A stretch of 64,000 bases of DNA from Meghimatium bilineatum (Eukaryota > Mollusca > Gastropoda > Stylommatophora > Philomycidae), in NCBI GenBank assembly GCA_034231615.1, contig CM067306.1, positions 38,397,530 through 38,461,529 of the forward strand, in the 5' to 3' direction. Shown in pieces: positions 37,001 through 41,080 of the stretch (position 1 is its first letter; each line of letters begins with the position of its first letter). A program made the translations under genes and the position numbers. A model generated the notes under the pieces. That model was not told the DNA's origin. It saw only the letters and a program-made list of their open reading frames with translations, and made no database searches.

Positions 37001-38322
37001 ATTTTCAAGAGTGTACCTATCTATATCACCTGTAGTGGAAGATCTTAATGCAGTGACCTGAATGCCACAAGCACCATGATGATCAGCGCCATTGAAATGC
37101 GTAGTCATAGGAGTAGATGATCTGTGGTTAATGGCATGAAGATGTTGGCAGAAAAAAAAGAACTTAAGGTTAAAAATTGTCTTGTATACTGTTATGTGTT
37201 TGTTCATACCCTATAGTTTGTGTGTTCCCTTGTTTTTTTACATAAGTACTATTGTTATACAGAAGTCTGACTTATTGTTGAACTATGAGAAATGAGTTTC
37301 ACTCATATTTACCACATCATCGGGTACTCGTGTCTTTCTGTCACCACCTTGACTCCAAGTATGAGCTTTGGATACTTGAAAACTGAAATATAAGTGAGAT
37401 AAAATTGTAGATGTCTTTTTCTTCAGCATTCATTCTCAAATTCTTGCCAGTTAGCGAGCTGTCAGGAGAACAGAATACATTGTATTATGGTTTATTGTTT
37501 GGCTGCGATATCTGCACATTTCTGTCTTGACCATCAGACTTCATCATATCTTTTTAGTAGCATTGATGCACGTGAAGGAACAGCAAAAAGTTCCTAAAGT
37601 TAACTCATAGCATTTCTTAATGCTGTAGGGGTGTGAGATGTTAGCTATATCACATTTCAGTGGCTCTGCTATATGAGAGGGATAGGCATCTCCTCTCCCA
37701 ACTTCAGGCTGGGTTGACTGGGAAGCCTTTGCAGCCTGAAAAAATTTCTGCCTCAACTGGAGAATGAACCCCAGACCACTCATATGCGAAACCAGTACAC
37801 TAATCACTCTGCCATGTGGCCTCCCCAACAAACACCACCCCCAAACAACCTTAGTCACGTCTTATGATATGAACAGTAAATAATTGCTATTTTTTTCTCC
37901 CTTTTCCATTCTTATCAATACACTGCCCAAATTTTCAGCCAATAATAACTACAGAATCTAAAATTTACTCTTATATTTGTGTTTTTCATACACTGTATTG
38001 TCTTGCTGGTGTCTGTAGTATTATTGTTTCCCAGATGCAGGCTGTAAAATCGCTATATGCAGATTTTGTGTTAAGTATTATATTTTTAAACTCTTCTCTT
38101 TGCAATCTAATAAAACAGGTCACCATTGCAGATGACTGCATTAAAAACAGGACAGCTGACAAGTATCTGAGATCACTTCCACAAACATTCTTACCCAGGA
38201 ACTACTAGAAGAGGTACAAAGTGCAGAATTTGTTTGATATCCAGACCACAGTCCAACATAATTCGAACACCTTTGAAGAACAGCACAAAGCATGGCTTGC
38301 TTGGATTGTCTGACAAACAGAC
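1034..38322 (-). CDS. INTS9: Integrator complex subunit 9 (INTS9), 15 visible coding exons, both ends missing
   Basis: INTS9 is the catalytically dead metallo-beta-lactamase/beta-CASP partner of INTS11 in the nuclear Integrator complex, which cleaves snRNA 3' ends and attenuates Pol II transcripts. I joined exons 38195-38322, 37313-37382, 33531-33599, 27602-27741, 26090-26176, 23732-23852, 20953-21042, 19585-19629, 16633-16744, 14333-14513, 10209-10269, 8759-8801, 6621-6749, 3938-3993 and 1034-1183 (minus strand). All have GT donors and AG acceptors, and phases match at every junction, giving 1482 nt or 494 codons with no stop. The order follows the INTS9 family throughout: IMLDCGL near the N-terminus, [24 protein letters not shown] (start of beta-CASP), GHPSLRMGD, and CPIDTSLNF. 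The usual zinc-binding His cluster is absent (SYGCMLAL at that place), as expected for this pseudo-enzyme. The family is about 650 residues, so roughly 150 C-terminal residues and the first few residues are missing. The introns are full of transposons and minisatellites. Confidence 0.95.
1170..1290 (-). repeat. 30-bp tandem repeat made of the INTS9 exon-15 splice acceptor
   Basis: Four units of 30-31 bp at 1170-1199, 1200-1230, 1231-1260 and 1261-1290. On the minus strand each unit carries a pyrimidine-rich run, CTAACTAG and the first codons of the exon (V-C-Y-C-P). Units 1-3 keep the AG; unit 4 has lost it. Unit 1 is the acceptor joined to the exon. Confidence 0.93.
1440..1660 (-). mobile_element. 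LINE C-terminal remnant
   Basis: Minus-strand translation gives [20 protein letters not shown] followed by [13 protein letters not shown], the linker after the reverse transcriptase in many non-LTR elements. Related copies are at 18550-18790, 22160-22680 and 27870-28340. No intact frame. Confidence 0.75.
1745..2316 (-). mobile_element. SINE-like dispersed element, family A, copy 1 (with TSD)
   Basis: About 570 bp, matching 32533-33120 (same strand) and 50755-51365 (opposite strand). A 13-bp target-site duplication ACGTGTCACCTAT lies at 1732-1744 and 2317-2329. In minus orientation it ends with GACCGCTGGATCAGCAACC and AACC repeats. This copy lacks the first ~27 bases of the others. It has no coding potential. 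Confidence 0.88.
2575..2725 (+). mobile_element. SINE-like element, family B (GAA tail)
   Basis: About 150 bp, starting CGGATGTGTCGGG and ending GAGAATGAACGCTGAAGAAG. Sister copies lie at 11375-11530, 15630-15775, 25650-25735, 55250-55402 and, degraded, at 5567-5700, 14907-15000, 47095-47280 (minus) and 63085-63210. Confidence 0.8.
2725..3185 (+). mobile_element. Non-LTR retrotransposon reverse-transcriptase fragment
   Basis: Readable pieces: [14 protein letters not shown], then [20 protein letters not shown] and [16 protein letters not shown], the fingers and palm motifs of LINE reverse transcriptase. Stops and frameshifts break the frame and the catalytic YADD part is missing. It lies in the last visible INTS9 intron. 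Confidence 0.85.
3255..3540 (+). mobile_element. SINE-like element, family C (GAA tail)
   Basis: About 285 bp, with inner motif GATGGAGTTGGCTGTCCCAT and ending GAGTTTGAGAATGAACGCAG plus (GAA)n. Other copies: 12165-12445 (minus), 19215-19500 (plus), 58480-58740 (plus), degraded 8380-8680 (minus) and 37420-37560 (minus). Its 3' half matches family B, so B and C are probably subfamilies. Confidence 0.8.
3600..3937 (-). mobile_element. LINE C-terminal remnant abutting an INTS9 exon
   Basis: Minus frame reads [20 protein letters not shown] and [15 protein letters not shown], the arginine-rich tail found after the reverse transcriptase of several LINE groups. It begins within about 50 bases of the exon 14 donor and is in frame with the exon. 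Confidence 0.75.
3938..3993 (-). CDS. INTS9: INTS9 visible exon 14
   Basis: Completes a Glu codon and encodes [18 protein letters not shown]. Acceptor CCCACAG, donor GTAAAT, ends in phase 0. The reading frame stays open past the donor into a LINE C-terminal remnant in the intron. Confidence 0.94.
4066..4953. mobile_element. Possible piggyBac-like MITE with TTAA ends
   Basis: Left end TTAACCTTTAGCAAGCC at 4066; right end reads AAGGTTAA at about 4946-4953, the inverse of TTAACCTT. A matching end, GGCTTGCTAAAGGTTAA, recurs near 43427-43443. TTAA flanks and CCTT starts fit piggyBac, but inner match of the two ends is weak. The right 200 bases (4780-4960) are unusually CpG-rich. Confidence 0.4.
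5360..5463. repeat. 27-bp tandem repeat, about 4 copies
   Basis: Unit contains GTTGTGACGCACAAGCTG with variable spacers (ACAATAG, ATTACAT, GCAATAG). Confidence 0.9.
5567..5850 (+). mobile_element. Degraded SINE B and LINE tail
   Basis: 5567-5700 resembles SINE family B. 5700-5850 resembles 11810-11990: a LINE C-terminal tail ([13 protein letters not shown] in one frame, ending in a CATGGCACCTGATGATGAT segment). Both copies are broken. Confidence 0.55.
5989..6154. repeat. 54-bp tandem repeat, 3 copies
   Basis: Unit starts TTCCTTGTCACAACTTGTCT and repeats with exact 54-base spacing (5991, 6045, 6099). The third copy has drifted. Confidence 0.92.
6621..6749 (-). CDS. INTS9: INTS9 visible exon 13 (beta-CASP core)
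   Basis: Encodes [20 protein letters not shown] and [20 protein letters not shown], the most conserved beta-CASP block of INTS9. Acceptor CTCCCAG, donor GTATGT, ends in phase 1. A 27-bp minisatellite starts about 70 bases upstream of the acceptor, near where the branch point should be. Confidence 0.96.
6815..7436. repeat. 27-bp minisatellite, about 23 copies
   Basis: Unit is GATGGTAGAGCTACAAATAA plus CCATGGC. Since 27 is a multiple of 3, long open frames appear on both strands (for example 6900-7379 plus and 6779-7387 minus), but they encode only the repeat and look non-genic. It lies just upstream of the acceptor of INTS9 exon 13. Confidence 0.95.
7816..8337. repeat. 28-bp minisatellite, about 19 copies
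   Basis: Unit is CATCCAGTTTTATGTGACAT plus GTCACCAA. Each unit centres on TGACATGTCA, a perfect 10-base palindrome, varied in some units. No useful frame. Confidence 0.95.
8380..8680 (-). mobile_element. Degraded SINE family C copy
   Basis: Minus orientation runs from TTGTCAGGGCCTTAAAGGGG to a CCTCCAG/AATTTAC end, in the same order as the intact family C copies, but heavily mutated. Confidence 0.6.
8759..8801 (-). CDS. INTS9: INTS9 visible exon 12 (43-nt exon)
   Basis: Encodes [14 protein letters not shown] plus 1 nt, matching the family LIQxxKLKHYxxIH block. Acceptor CCTCAG, donor GTAAGT. Being 43 nt it must be included to keep frame. Minisatellites flank it on both sides within 500 bases. 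Confidence 0.92.
8968..9147. repeat. 29-bp tandem repeat, about 6 copies
   Basis: Unit is TTAAACACTACAGCGATCAC plus TGATGAGAC. It lies in the intron between INTS9 exons 11 and 12. Confidence 0.93.
9496..9963. repeat. 43-bp minisatellite, about 10-11 copies
   Basis: Purine-rich unit containing AAAGAGAGAAACAGATGGAT followed by TATTGTAACTGG. The last three copies are shortened and more diverged. Confidence 0.93.
10209..10269 (-). CDS. INTS9: INTS9 visible exon 11
   Basis: Completes the Trp codon and adds [20 protein letters not shown]. Acceptor TTTCAG, donor GTAAGT, ends in phase 0. It lies between a 43-bp and a 13/26-bp minisatellite array. Confidence 0.93.
10313..10812. repeat. 13/26-bp minisatellite
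   Basis: Two related 13-base units, ATGAAGCAAGTTA and ATGAAATCAGTAA, alternate or repeat irregularly for 500 bases. It starts about 45 bases upstream of the acceptor of INTS9 exon 11 (10209-10269). Confidence 0.94.
11375..11530 (+). mobile_element. SINE family B copy
   Basis: Near full-length family B: GACGGATGTGTTGGGCCATT at the start and GAGAATGAACGCTAAAGAAG at the end. Confidence 0.8.
11810..11990 (+). mobile_element. LINE C-terminal tail
   Basis: Same broken tail as 5680-5850, ending CTGGCATGGCACCTGATGAT. The frame is interrupted. Confidence 0.55.
12165..12445 (-). mobile_element. SINE family C copy (near intact)
   Basis: On the plus strand it starts with (TTC)n and GTTCGTTCTCAAACTCCTGC and ends with CTCCCCTTTCGGGCTAGGCA, so the element points to the minus strand. 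It is the best preserved copy of this family in the window. Confidence 0.82.
12950..13175 (+). mobile_element. LINE C-terminal remnant
   Basis: Frames give [19 protein letters not shown] and, after a shift, [16 protein letters not shown] and [15 protein letters not shown]. This matches the G-R-Q-R-x-W-x-x-N-I-x-x-W-T/I-G tail of LINE ORF2. A related copy is at 63200-63395. Confidence 0.75.
13361..13456. repeat. 35-bp tandem repeat, about 3 copies
   Basis: Unit is TTACTCTAAACTCTTGTTTT plus AAAAGCAATAAAAAG, with a 1-base difference in the first copy. Confidence 0.9.
14333..14513 (-). CDS. INTS9: INTS9 visible exon 10 (beta-CASP start)
   Basis: Encodes [17 protein letters not shown], then [20 protein letters not shown] and [19 protein letters not shown]. 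This opens the beta-CASP domain. Acceptor CCCTCAG, donor GTAAAC, splits the Trp codon TG|G. Confidence 0.96.
14690..14882 (-). mobile_element. tRNA-headed SINE
   Basis: In minus orientation the head reads GATCTCCCTGGTACAGTGGT (A-box-like TGGTACAGTGGTT) and 45 bases later GGTTCAAATTC (B-box-like), then an unrelated body. Similar heads occur at 23625-23697 (minus), 37660-37835 (minus), 55130-55222 (minus) and 58175-58258 (plus). I do not think any is a functional tRNA gene. Confidence 0.7.
15000..15345 (+). mobile_element. Penelope-like element GIY-YIG endonuclease fragment
   Basis: ORF 14992-15342 encodes [11 protein letters not shown] then [19 protein letters not shown], the Cys-rich linker and GIY-YIG core of PLE endonucleases, which nick DNA for target-primed reverse transcription. 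Upstream Cys/His pairs ([17 protein letters not shown]) fit the PLE linker. The frame breaks after the YIG block. A PLE-like tail follows at 15795-15905. No reverse transcriptase is next to it, so this is a truncated copy. Confidence 0.85.
15630..15775 (+). mobile_element. SINE family B copy inside PLE debris
   Basis: GACGGATGTGCAGGCCATTG to GAGTGAACGCTGAAGAAGAA. It sits between the PLE endonuclease fragment and its putative tail. Confidence 0.75.
15795..15905 (+). mobile_element. PLE-like 3' tail
   Basis: TTCTTGATAAAAGTCTTTTG then ATCAAAACGTAGATTCGTGT, followed by a stretch ending in TTTCGCCTGTT. The same order recurs at 25888-25985 and, more weakly, at 42488-42530. Confidence 0.55.
15906..16632. 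other. Intron, nothing recognised
   Basis: AT-rich INTS9 intron sequence between exons 9 and 10 with no repeat, motif or frame that I can name. Confidence 0.5.
16633..16744 (-). CDS. INTS9: INTS9 visible exon 9
   Basis: Encodes [20 protein letters not shown] and [10 protein letters not shown], close to the family consensus at the boundary of the metallo-beta-lactamase and beta-CASP parts. Acceptor TTTCCAG, donor GTAGTG, ends in phase 1. Confidence 0.95.
17080..17470. repeat. Diverged tandem repeat, 3-4 copies
   Basis: Irregular units built on GACTAAGCCCCATCTCCACT and GTGTTGGCCTCGATG, each roughly 90-120 bases. Confidence 0.7.
17770..18110 (-). mobile_element. LINE C-terminal remnant
   Basis: Minus frames: [35 protein letters not shown] and, shifted, [11 protein letters not shown]. 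This is the standard post-RT tail. A short piece of the same tail recurs at 48742-48815 in CCDC103 intron 1. Confidence 0.8.
18550..18790 (-). mobile_element. LINE tail fragment
   Basis: Minus ORF 18466-18798 contains [20 protein letters not shown] and [16 protein letters not shown]. The same peptide pattern, mutated, recurs at 22190-22370 and 27880-28070, so this is repeat-derived and not a host gene. Confidence 0.65.
18978..19088. repeat. (TA)n microsatellite
   Basis: About 85 bases of nearly pure TA, edged by GT/GTA-rich steps on the left and CACATACATACA on the right. Confidence 0.97.
19215..19500 (+). mobile_element. SINE family C copy
   Basis: Starts near GGAGTGAAGAATAGCACCAC and ends TTTTGAGAACAAACGCAGCA. 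It lies just downstream of INTS9 exon 8 in the intron. Confidence 0.72.
19585..19629 (-). CDS. INTS9: INTS9 visible exon 8 (45-nt exon)
   Basis: Fifteen codons, [15 protein letters not shown], the family strand ending in TTHP. Acceptor TCTGTAG, donor GTAGGT, phase 0 on both sides, so skipping it would not shift the frame. Confidence 0.93.
20118..20600. repeat. Compound minisatellite with variable (AATG)n
   Basis: About eight units of CTGATATCTTGGAACACTCT plus AGTACCTGGTGTGAGACAG, separated by 3 to 10 AATG/GAATGA tetramers. The unit length therefore changes through the (AATG)n tract. Confidence 0.93.
20953..21042 (-). CDS. INTS9: INTS9 visible exon 7
   Basis: Thirty codons in phase 0: [14 protein letters not shown] and [13 protein letters not shown], matching the family block around an SSG-(Y/C)-LGSSNW motif. 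Acceptor CTATAG, donor GTTAGC. A 940-bp MITE sits about 110 bases upstream in the intron. Confidence 0.95.
21150..22089. mobile_element. MITE with 27-bp inverted ends and inner GGCAAGATGG motifs
   Basis: Left end TATAGGGTAGCCGGGGGTAA; right end is the inverse of TATAGGGTAGCAGGGGGTAA. TA duplications are probable. The inner motif GGGGCAAGATGGCGC or its complement occurs several more times (21181, 21520, 21550, about 21858, 21887). There is no transposase frame. The element lies upstream of INTS9 exon 7 in the intron. Confidence 0.85.
22160..22680 (-). mobile_element. LINE C-terminal remnant with inner triplication
   Basis: Same family as 1440-1660 and 27870-28340. Within it, 22388-22555 carries about three tandem copies of a ~60-bp unit beginning TCTCCTTTTTCACAAGATGA. 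Confidence 0.65.
23346..23566. repeat. 26-bp minisatellite, about 9 copies
   Basis: Unit AAAGAGTACCACAGCACATT plus GCCTGC, with GTTGCC and GGGATA variants. It gives short open frames on both strands that encode only the repeat. Confidence 0.93.
23625..23697 (-). mobile_element. tRNA-headed SINE fragment
   Basis: Minus orientation: ATCTCCCTTGCCTAGTAGAT (A-box-like) to ACGGGTTCAATCCTGG (B-box-like). Only the head is left. It stands 35 bases from the donor end of INTS9 exon 6. Confidence 0.65.
23732..23852 (-). CDS. INTS9: INTS9 visible exon 6
   Basis: Encodes [20 protein letters not shown] and [17 protein letters not shown], a well conserved INTS9 segment. Acceptor TGTACAG, donor GTAAGT, ends in phase 0. 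Confidence 0.95.
24050..24560 (+). mobile_element. LINE reverse-transcriptase C-terminal remnant
   Basis: Frames give [35 protein letters not shown] and the Arg-rich RERGRRRQQ. Same superfamily as 59000-59540 and 35870-36060. Confidence 0.8.
24600..25640. other. Intron, nothing recognised
   Basis: INTS9 intron between exons 5 and 6. A G-rich spot at 24914-24930 aside, I see no repeat, motif or coding signal. Confidence 0.45.
25650..25735 (+). mobile_element. SINE family B 3' half
   Basis: CATCTAGTAGAACAATTGTC to GAACACTGAAGAAGAAATGA; 5' truncated. Confidence 0.7.
25888..25985 (+). mobile_element. PLE-like 3' tail
   Basis: TTCTTGATAAAGGCCTTTTG and GTTGAAATGTTGATGCATGT, then GCAAAACTTTATTACCCTG, parallel to 15795-15905. 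The order TGATRA, GGCC, loop, GGTT, GAAA resembles a hammerhead ribozyme core but with key bases changed. Confidence 0.55.
26090..26176 (-). CDS. INTS9: INTS9 visible exon 5
   Basis: Encodes [20 protein letters not shown] and WKQEHII, the helix after the first conserved block. The split Arg codon (AG|A) joins exon 4. Donor GTAAGT, ends in phase 2. Confidence 0.94.
26277..26440. repeat. About 50-bp tandem repeat, 3 copies
   Basis: Unit runs ATATTATTTGATCACATAAC, AACACATATTTCACATCTTAC. It sits about 100 bases upstream of the acceptor of INTS9 exon 5. Confidence 0.88.
26573..27184 (-). mobile_element. 5'-truncated LINE with 12-bp TSD
   Basis: Encodes the LINE C-terminal region: [20 protein letters not shown], then [20 protein letters not shown], and a zinc-finger-like end [20 protein letters not shown]. 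Target-site duplication AAACAGTAAAAT flanks it at 26561-26572 and 27185-27196. The 3' end, on the left, carries AAT repeats and a GATGAT run. It is about 96% identical by eye to 56694-57109. It inserted into the intron between INTS9 exons 4 and 5. Confidence 0.9.
27602..27741 (-). CDS. INTS9: INTS9 visible exon 4 (degenerate metal-site region)
   Basis: Encodes [20 protein letters not shown] and [20 protein letters not shown]. In active metallo-beta-lactamase RNA nucleases this place carries HxHxDH; here it reads SYGCMLAL, with no His at all. Acceptor GGCAG, donor GTGAGT, ends in phase 2. Of two nearby AGs, only the first keeps the frame. Confidence 0.95.
27870..28340 (-). mobile_element. LINE C-terminal remnant
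   Basis: Same order of segments as 22160-22680 and 1440-1660: CACAAGTGATGATAACCATT at one end and CAGCAACTCACCATAGATGA near the other. Confidence 0.68.
28985..29400 (+). mobile_element. LINE C-terminal remnant
   Basis: ORF 28965-29255 reads [20 protein letters not shown] and [17 protein letters not shown], the post-RT WFGH and GxRxRGR motifs. A TA run follows at 29400-29415. Confidence 0.8.
29507..32430 (+). mobile_element. Penelope-like element copy interrupted by its own 36-bp expansion
   Basis: After the array, three frames carry pieces of a PLE protein in the right order: [20 protein letters not shown] (N-terminal block), [18 protein letters not shown] (the WTPP...LDxYI block), then [16 protein letters not shown] (the start of the reverse transcriptase). 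The frame shifts at least twice and there is no RT core after 32430. Before the array, one frame reads RSCFLRH and runs directly into the repeat unit [12 protein letters not shown]; after it the same frame gives [17 protein letters not shown]. PLEs use RT plus GIY-YIG for target-primed retrotransposition. This is a dead copy in an INTS9 intron. Confidence 0.72.
29716..31657. repeat. 36-bp satellite array, 54 copies
   Basis: Unit GATAACAAATGTGTGTTTCA plus CTGCATGCGTATTATT, 1942 bases in all: 54 units less one 2-base deletion near 31201-31205. Since 36 is divisible by 3 the array is open in several frames on both strands (unit peptides [24 protein letters not shown] and [12 protein letters not shown]). 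The centre is nearly uniform. CATG to TGTG variants lie near both ends, and CAC-ATC-ATG variants only from 30925 rightward. Confidence 0.98.
32533..33120 (-). mobile_element. SINE-like family A, copy 2
   Basis: Matches copy 1 (1745-2316) throughout and carries the full 5' end, ACGCATGTGGTTGCGTCTGT on the minus strand. Imperfect TSD: ATGGTTTTTT on the left, ATGGTGTTTT on the right. Confidence 0.85.
33130..33515 (-). mobile_element. LINE RT C-terminal remnant next to INTS9 exon 3
   Basis: Minus frames: [34 protein letters not shown] and [16 protein letters not shown]. Same family as 38860-39850 and 57110-57545. Confidence 0.75.
33531..33599 (-). CDS. INTS9: INTS9 visible exon 3
   Basis: Encodes [19 protein letters not shown], matching the conserved stretch with an E/D-L-K-D/E-C-G/S-G core in INTS9. 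The donor is GTATAT and the acceptor CCTACAG. A minus-strand LINE remnant begins only about 15 bases past the donor. Confidence 0.93.
34085..34365. repeat. About 47-bp tandem repeat, 4-5 copies
   Basis: Unit GTATGTATGACTAGGGGTGA, TGGATGACTGCTGGAATAAAG. Confidence 0.9.
34617..35435. repeat. Higher-order minisatellite (about 32-bp unit)
   Basis: Basic unit AGTTCATCTCCTCCCCACTT, ATCTAGTAATTC. Three blocks also carry a spacer with GAGAGTGTGAAAGGTGTAAT, so a larger repeat is built on the smaller one. Confidence 0.93.
35870..36060 (+). mobile_element. LINE C-terminal remnant
   Basis: Frames read [24 protein letters not shown] and a piece like MFWKEYI, matching the tail at 24350-24560. Confidence 0.68.
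36486..36785 (-). mobile_element. LINE C-terminal remnant
   Basis: Minus frames carry [31 protein letters not shown] and [17 protein letters not shown], interrupted by shifts. This is LINE tail of the GHVQRH...EGK...RGRxRRRW type. Confidence 0.82.
37313..37382 (-). CDS. INTS9: INTS9 visible exon 2
   Basis: Short exon encoding [14 protein letters not shown] and neighbours, a poorly conserved linker in the family. It is supported by TTTCAG acceptor, GTAAAT donor and perfect phase match on both sides (takes 1 nt from the previous codon, ends in phase 0). Confidence 0.85.
37420..37835 (-). mobile_element. SINE family C fragment and tRNA-headed SINE
   Basis: 37420-37560 matches the 3' part of SINE C. 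37660-37835 in minus orientation has GGCAGAGTGATTAGTGTACT (A-box-like) and TGGGGTTCATTCTCC (B-box-like) and then a body ending near 37580. Confidence 0.62.
38195..38322 (-). CDS. INTS9: INTS9 visible exon 1 (N-terminal metallo-beta-lactamase start)
   Basis: Encodes [10 protein letters not shown] followed by IMLDCGLDI, the conserved N-terminal beta-strands of INTS9. The acceptor reads TTCATCAG before GTCTG and the donor is GTAAGA, ending in phase 2. The frame starts with a full codon (GTC), so the unseen exon 1 would supply only about three codons including the start. Confidence 0.93.
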
Positions 38323-38859
38323 CTGATGAATACAAAATATTAAACAAAAAATATATAAGGTTCATCAAATGGAAACCTTAAAGTTGTGATAGAAATTAGA
38401 TTAACCATATCATTACTGAACCATGCATGCAGTAGTTTCAGAGATCTGTTTCAAAATGCAAATACTGAATCACCCATGCAGTAGTTTCAGGAATCGGTTT
38501 CAGTCTAAAGTTTATTGCCATGAGCATTGTGCAATGGTCCTCTACTTATGAGAAGCGACTATCTTGTACAAAATCCAAGGATTTAACTAACTAATGAAAG
38601 AGGACAAGTTGTTCAAGACATGCAGTTTTTTCTAGATTCAAGTGTTGCAAGACTATTTTTTGCAGTGCTATATTGTTTACTCAATGTAGTGTATAAAAGA
38701 TAGACTGTGATTAAAAATTATGCAGCCTGCTCAATGATTTGCTGACTATGGGTTAAGATGTTTGTTACTCTTCTGAGTATTCAGAAAAGTGAATTATAAT
38801 TGATTATATTTATAAAAGGCCCACAGACAACAACTATGGAAAACACTATTAATATAAAG

Positions 38860-39850
38860 AGTGCCTGAAAAATTAATCAATACATACAAAGGCATTTATA
38901 CTATGTGAAGTAAGAACTAATACAGTAGTATCCAATAAATTTCAAATTAAATCAGGAGTTCGCCAGGAGTGTATCGTATCCCCTCTACATTTTATAACAT
39001 ATATCTACCACATCTATAAACTAACAAGTACCAATGAAGAAGATAACATGAATGACAAATTGAACAAATGACTCTTTGCAGACGATCAAGTACTAATAGA
39101 GACATCAGAAGAACAAATGCAAGAACATATTAACAGACTCCACACAACATGTCAAAAATTCAACATGAAGATTAATATTGAAAAGATCAAAATAATGACA
39201 ATAGCACAGCAAGAAAGAAATATTGCTATCTCCATCGATGATAAACACCGTAAACAGGTAAAGGAGTTCACTTACTTAGGAAGCATTATATCGAGTGAAG
39301 GGAAAAAACAGTAAAGAGATACAAAATAGTTGCAACAAAACACACCAGATGACACATATTTTTAAAACAAAAATGTAAACAAAGACACTAAAGTTGCATT
39401 ATACAAGACTATTATTATCACATCACAGTGCTACGAATGCCAAACATGGACAATGACAGCACAAGACAAAATAAAAATAGCAACAGTAGAAATGACATGC
39501 CTATGAAGAATACTCAGTGTCATTAAGAGATAGCATTAAAAACGGTAATATCAGACAGATAACCAAAATAATACCAGTATTGAAACACATCAAGAGACAA
39601 TAGATCAAATGGTTTTCACACACTTCCAGACTACCAACAGACAATATGCCACAGATGGCCATGACACATAGACATCACAGCTACAAAAGCCAGAGGCAGA
39701 CCATATAAATATTGATCACAAACAGCACACAAGAAGGCCACCTCCAAAGAACTCTTCTACCCTGACGTCGCAAGGCAAACAAGCCACAAGGACAACAGCG
39801 CATTACAAAAAGTAACTTTCCACTTGTGAAATCTCTCTAACTACTCTACA
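38860..39850 (+). mobile_element. Non-LTR retrotransposon reverse-transcriptase remnant
   Basis: Readable in order: FQIKSGVRQECIVSPLHF, LFADDQVLIETSEEQMQEHI (catalytic ADD), NIEKIKIMTIAQQE, VKEFTYLGSIISSEG, then ECQTWTMTAQDKIKIATVEM. Stops and shifts break the frame. A sister copy is split at 56385-56693 and 57110-57545. Confidence 0.88.
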
Positions 39851-40199
39851 CTTTATCTTGTAACACTTACAGATCTACACAAAACTATCTATATGATTTA
39901 TGCCTATACATCTTTCTTTTAGTTTTTACATCACACAGAATAGAAGTCTCTAAGTATGAAATAAAGCTTTGGAGAAACCTAGCCCTTGCACAAAATGATA
40001 TAAGATCCCTATTGCTTGCAATTCCTGGATCAAAACATAGACAAAGTGAATTAAATAAATTACTGAAATTTAAAATTTAGATTTAAATCTGACTCAAACT
40101 TAAGATATGATATATGGGCCTAGAACTCGCATTATCAATTTAATTACTACAATCTGAAAACAAAATGATACAACTGCATCATATGATGTATAGTGTCAT

Positions 40200-40480
40200 T
40201 AATATTGTATCATCTTACTAGTCTCATTCTTAATCTATGATCTATATAATAACACAAAAGTGATGTAGTGATGTTTGCACTGTCCATTTATCTTCAATAG
40301 AAATGCTACGTAAGCTGTCATTAACAGATCTGAAAAATTTAAGCTGCACGAATATAAAAGATGTATCTGCTTATTTTTAGAAAAACTAAACAAGAATAAT
40401 TCGTAAAGAATATCTAAGTAATTTTTCCACAAAGAAGACTTTCCGACAAATTATTGCTTAAAATTATATATTTATAATCC
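40200..40480 (+). repeat. About 280-bp dispersed repeat D, copy 1
   Basis: Matches 43460-43735 in direct orientation, from CTCATTCTTAATCTATGATC to AAATTATATATTTATA. No coding signal. Confidence 0.85.
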
Positions 40481-40606
40481 TTTCAATATTTTTATTAAAG
40501 TATGAGAGACGAACAGGAAAGTTTTAATTTACATCCAAATCATCTGTCCATAATATGGCAAATTAGTGCAGCGTTATCAGCGTGAGTCATGTTTTATAGA
40601 CTTTGT

Positions 40607-41080
40607 TTATGGTATTTTCTGTAAAATAATTATGGATTGTAATTCTGATGATGAATTCTTAGTACCCATCGCTACACCGCTAATTTGATCAAAAAAGTGT
40701 CCATTGAATTCAAAAGAATTCAAGGTGAGAACTAATTCTGCCAGTCGAAGAATAGCGGCAGTAGCAATAGACTTATGCGGATTGATGTTAAGAAAGAACT
40801 GTAACGCCAGAAGCCCATCATTATGAGGAATACATGTATAGAGGGAAACAACATCTAGAAGGAATATGTGATAGGTGTGTAGAGGATCGAGAGCAATAGA
40901 AGAAAAGATGGATAGAGCATGGTTAGTGTCCTTTAGGTAAGATGGAAGAGATGCGACAAGAGGTTGGAAGACACTGTCTAAGAAATCAGAAATTAATTCA
41001 GTTGGACAAGAACAGGCGGAAACAATTGGTCTACCTGGGTTAGATATATAAGAGATATCACGAATCATCGTGACTCCCCA
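40607..41080 (-). mobile_element. Penelope-like reverse-transcriptase fragment
   Basis: Minus ORF 40607-41092: SNPGRPIVSACSCPTELISD, YLKDTNHALSIF, FLLDVVSLYTCIPHNDGL (first catalytic Asp) and FFDQISGVAMGTK. These are PLE RT motifs in order. The YxDD part and everything before PGRPIVS are missing. It meets a plus-strand PLE endonuclease fragment at about 41070. Confidence 0.9.
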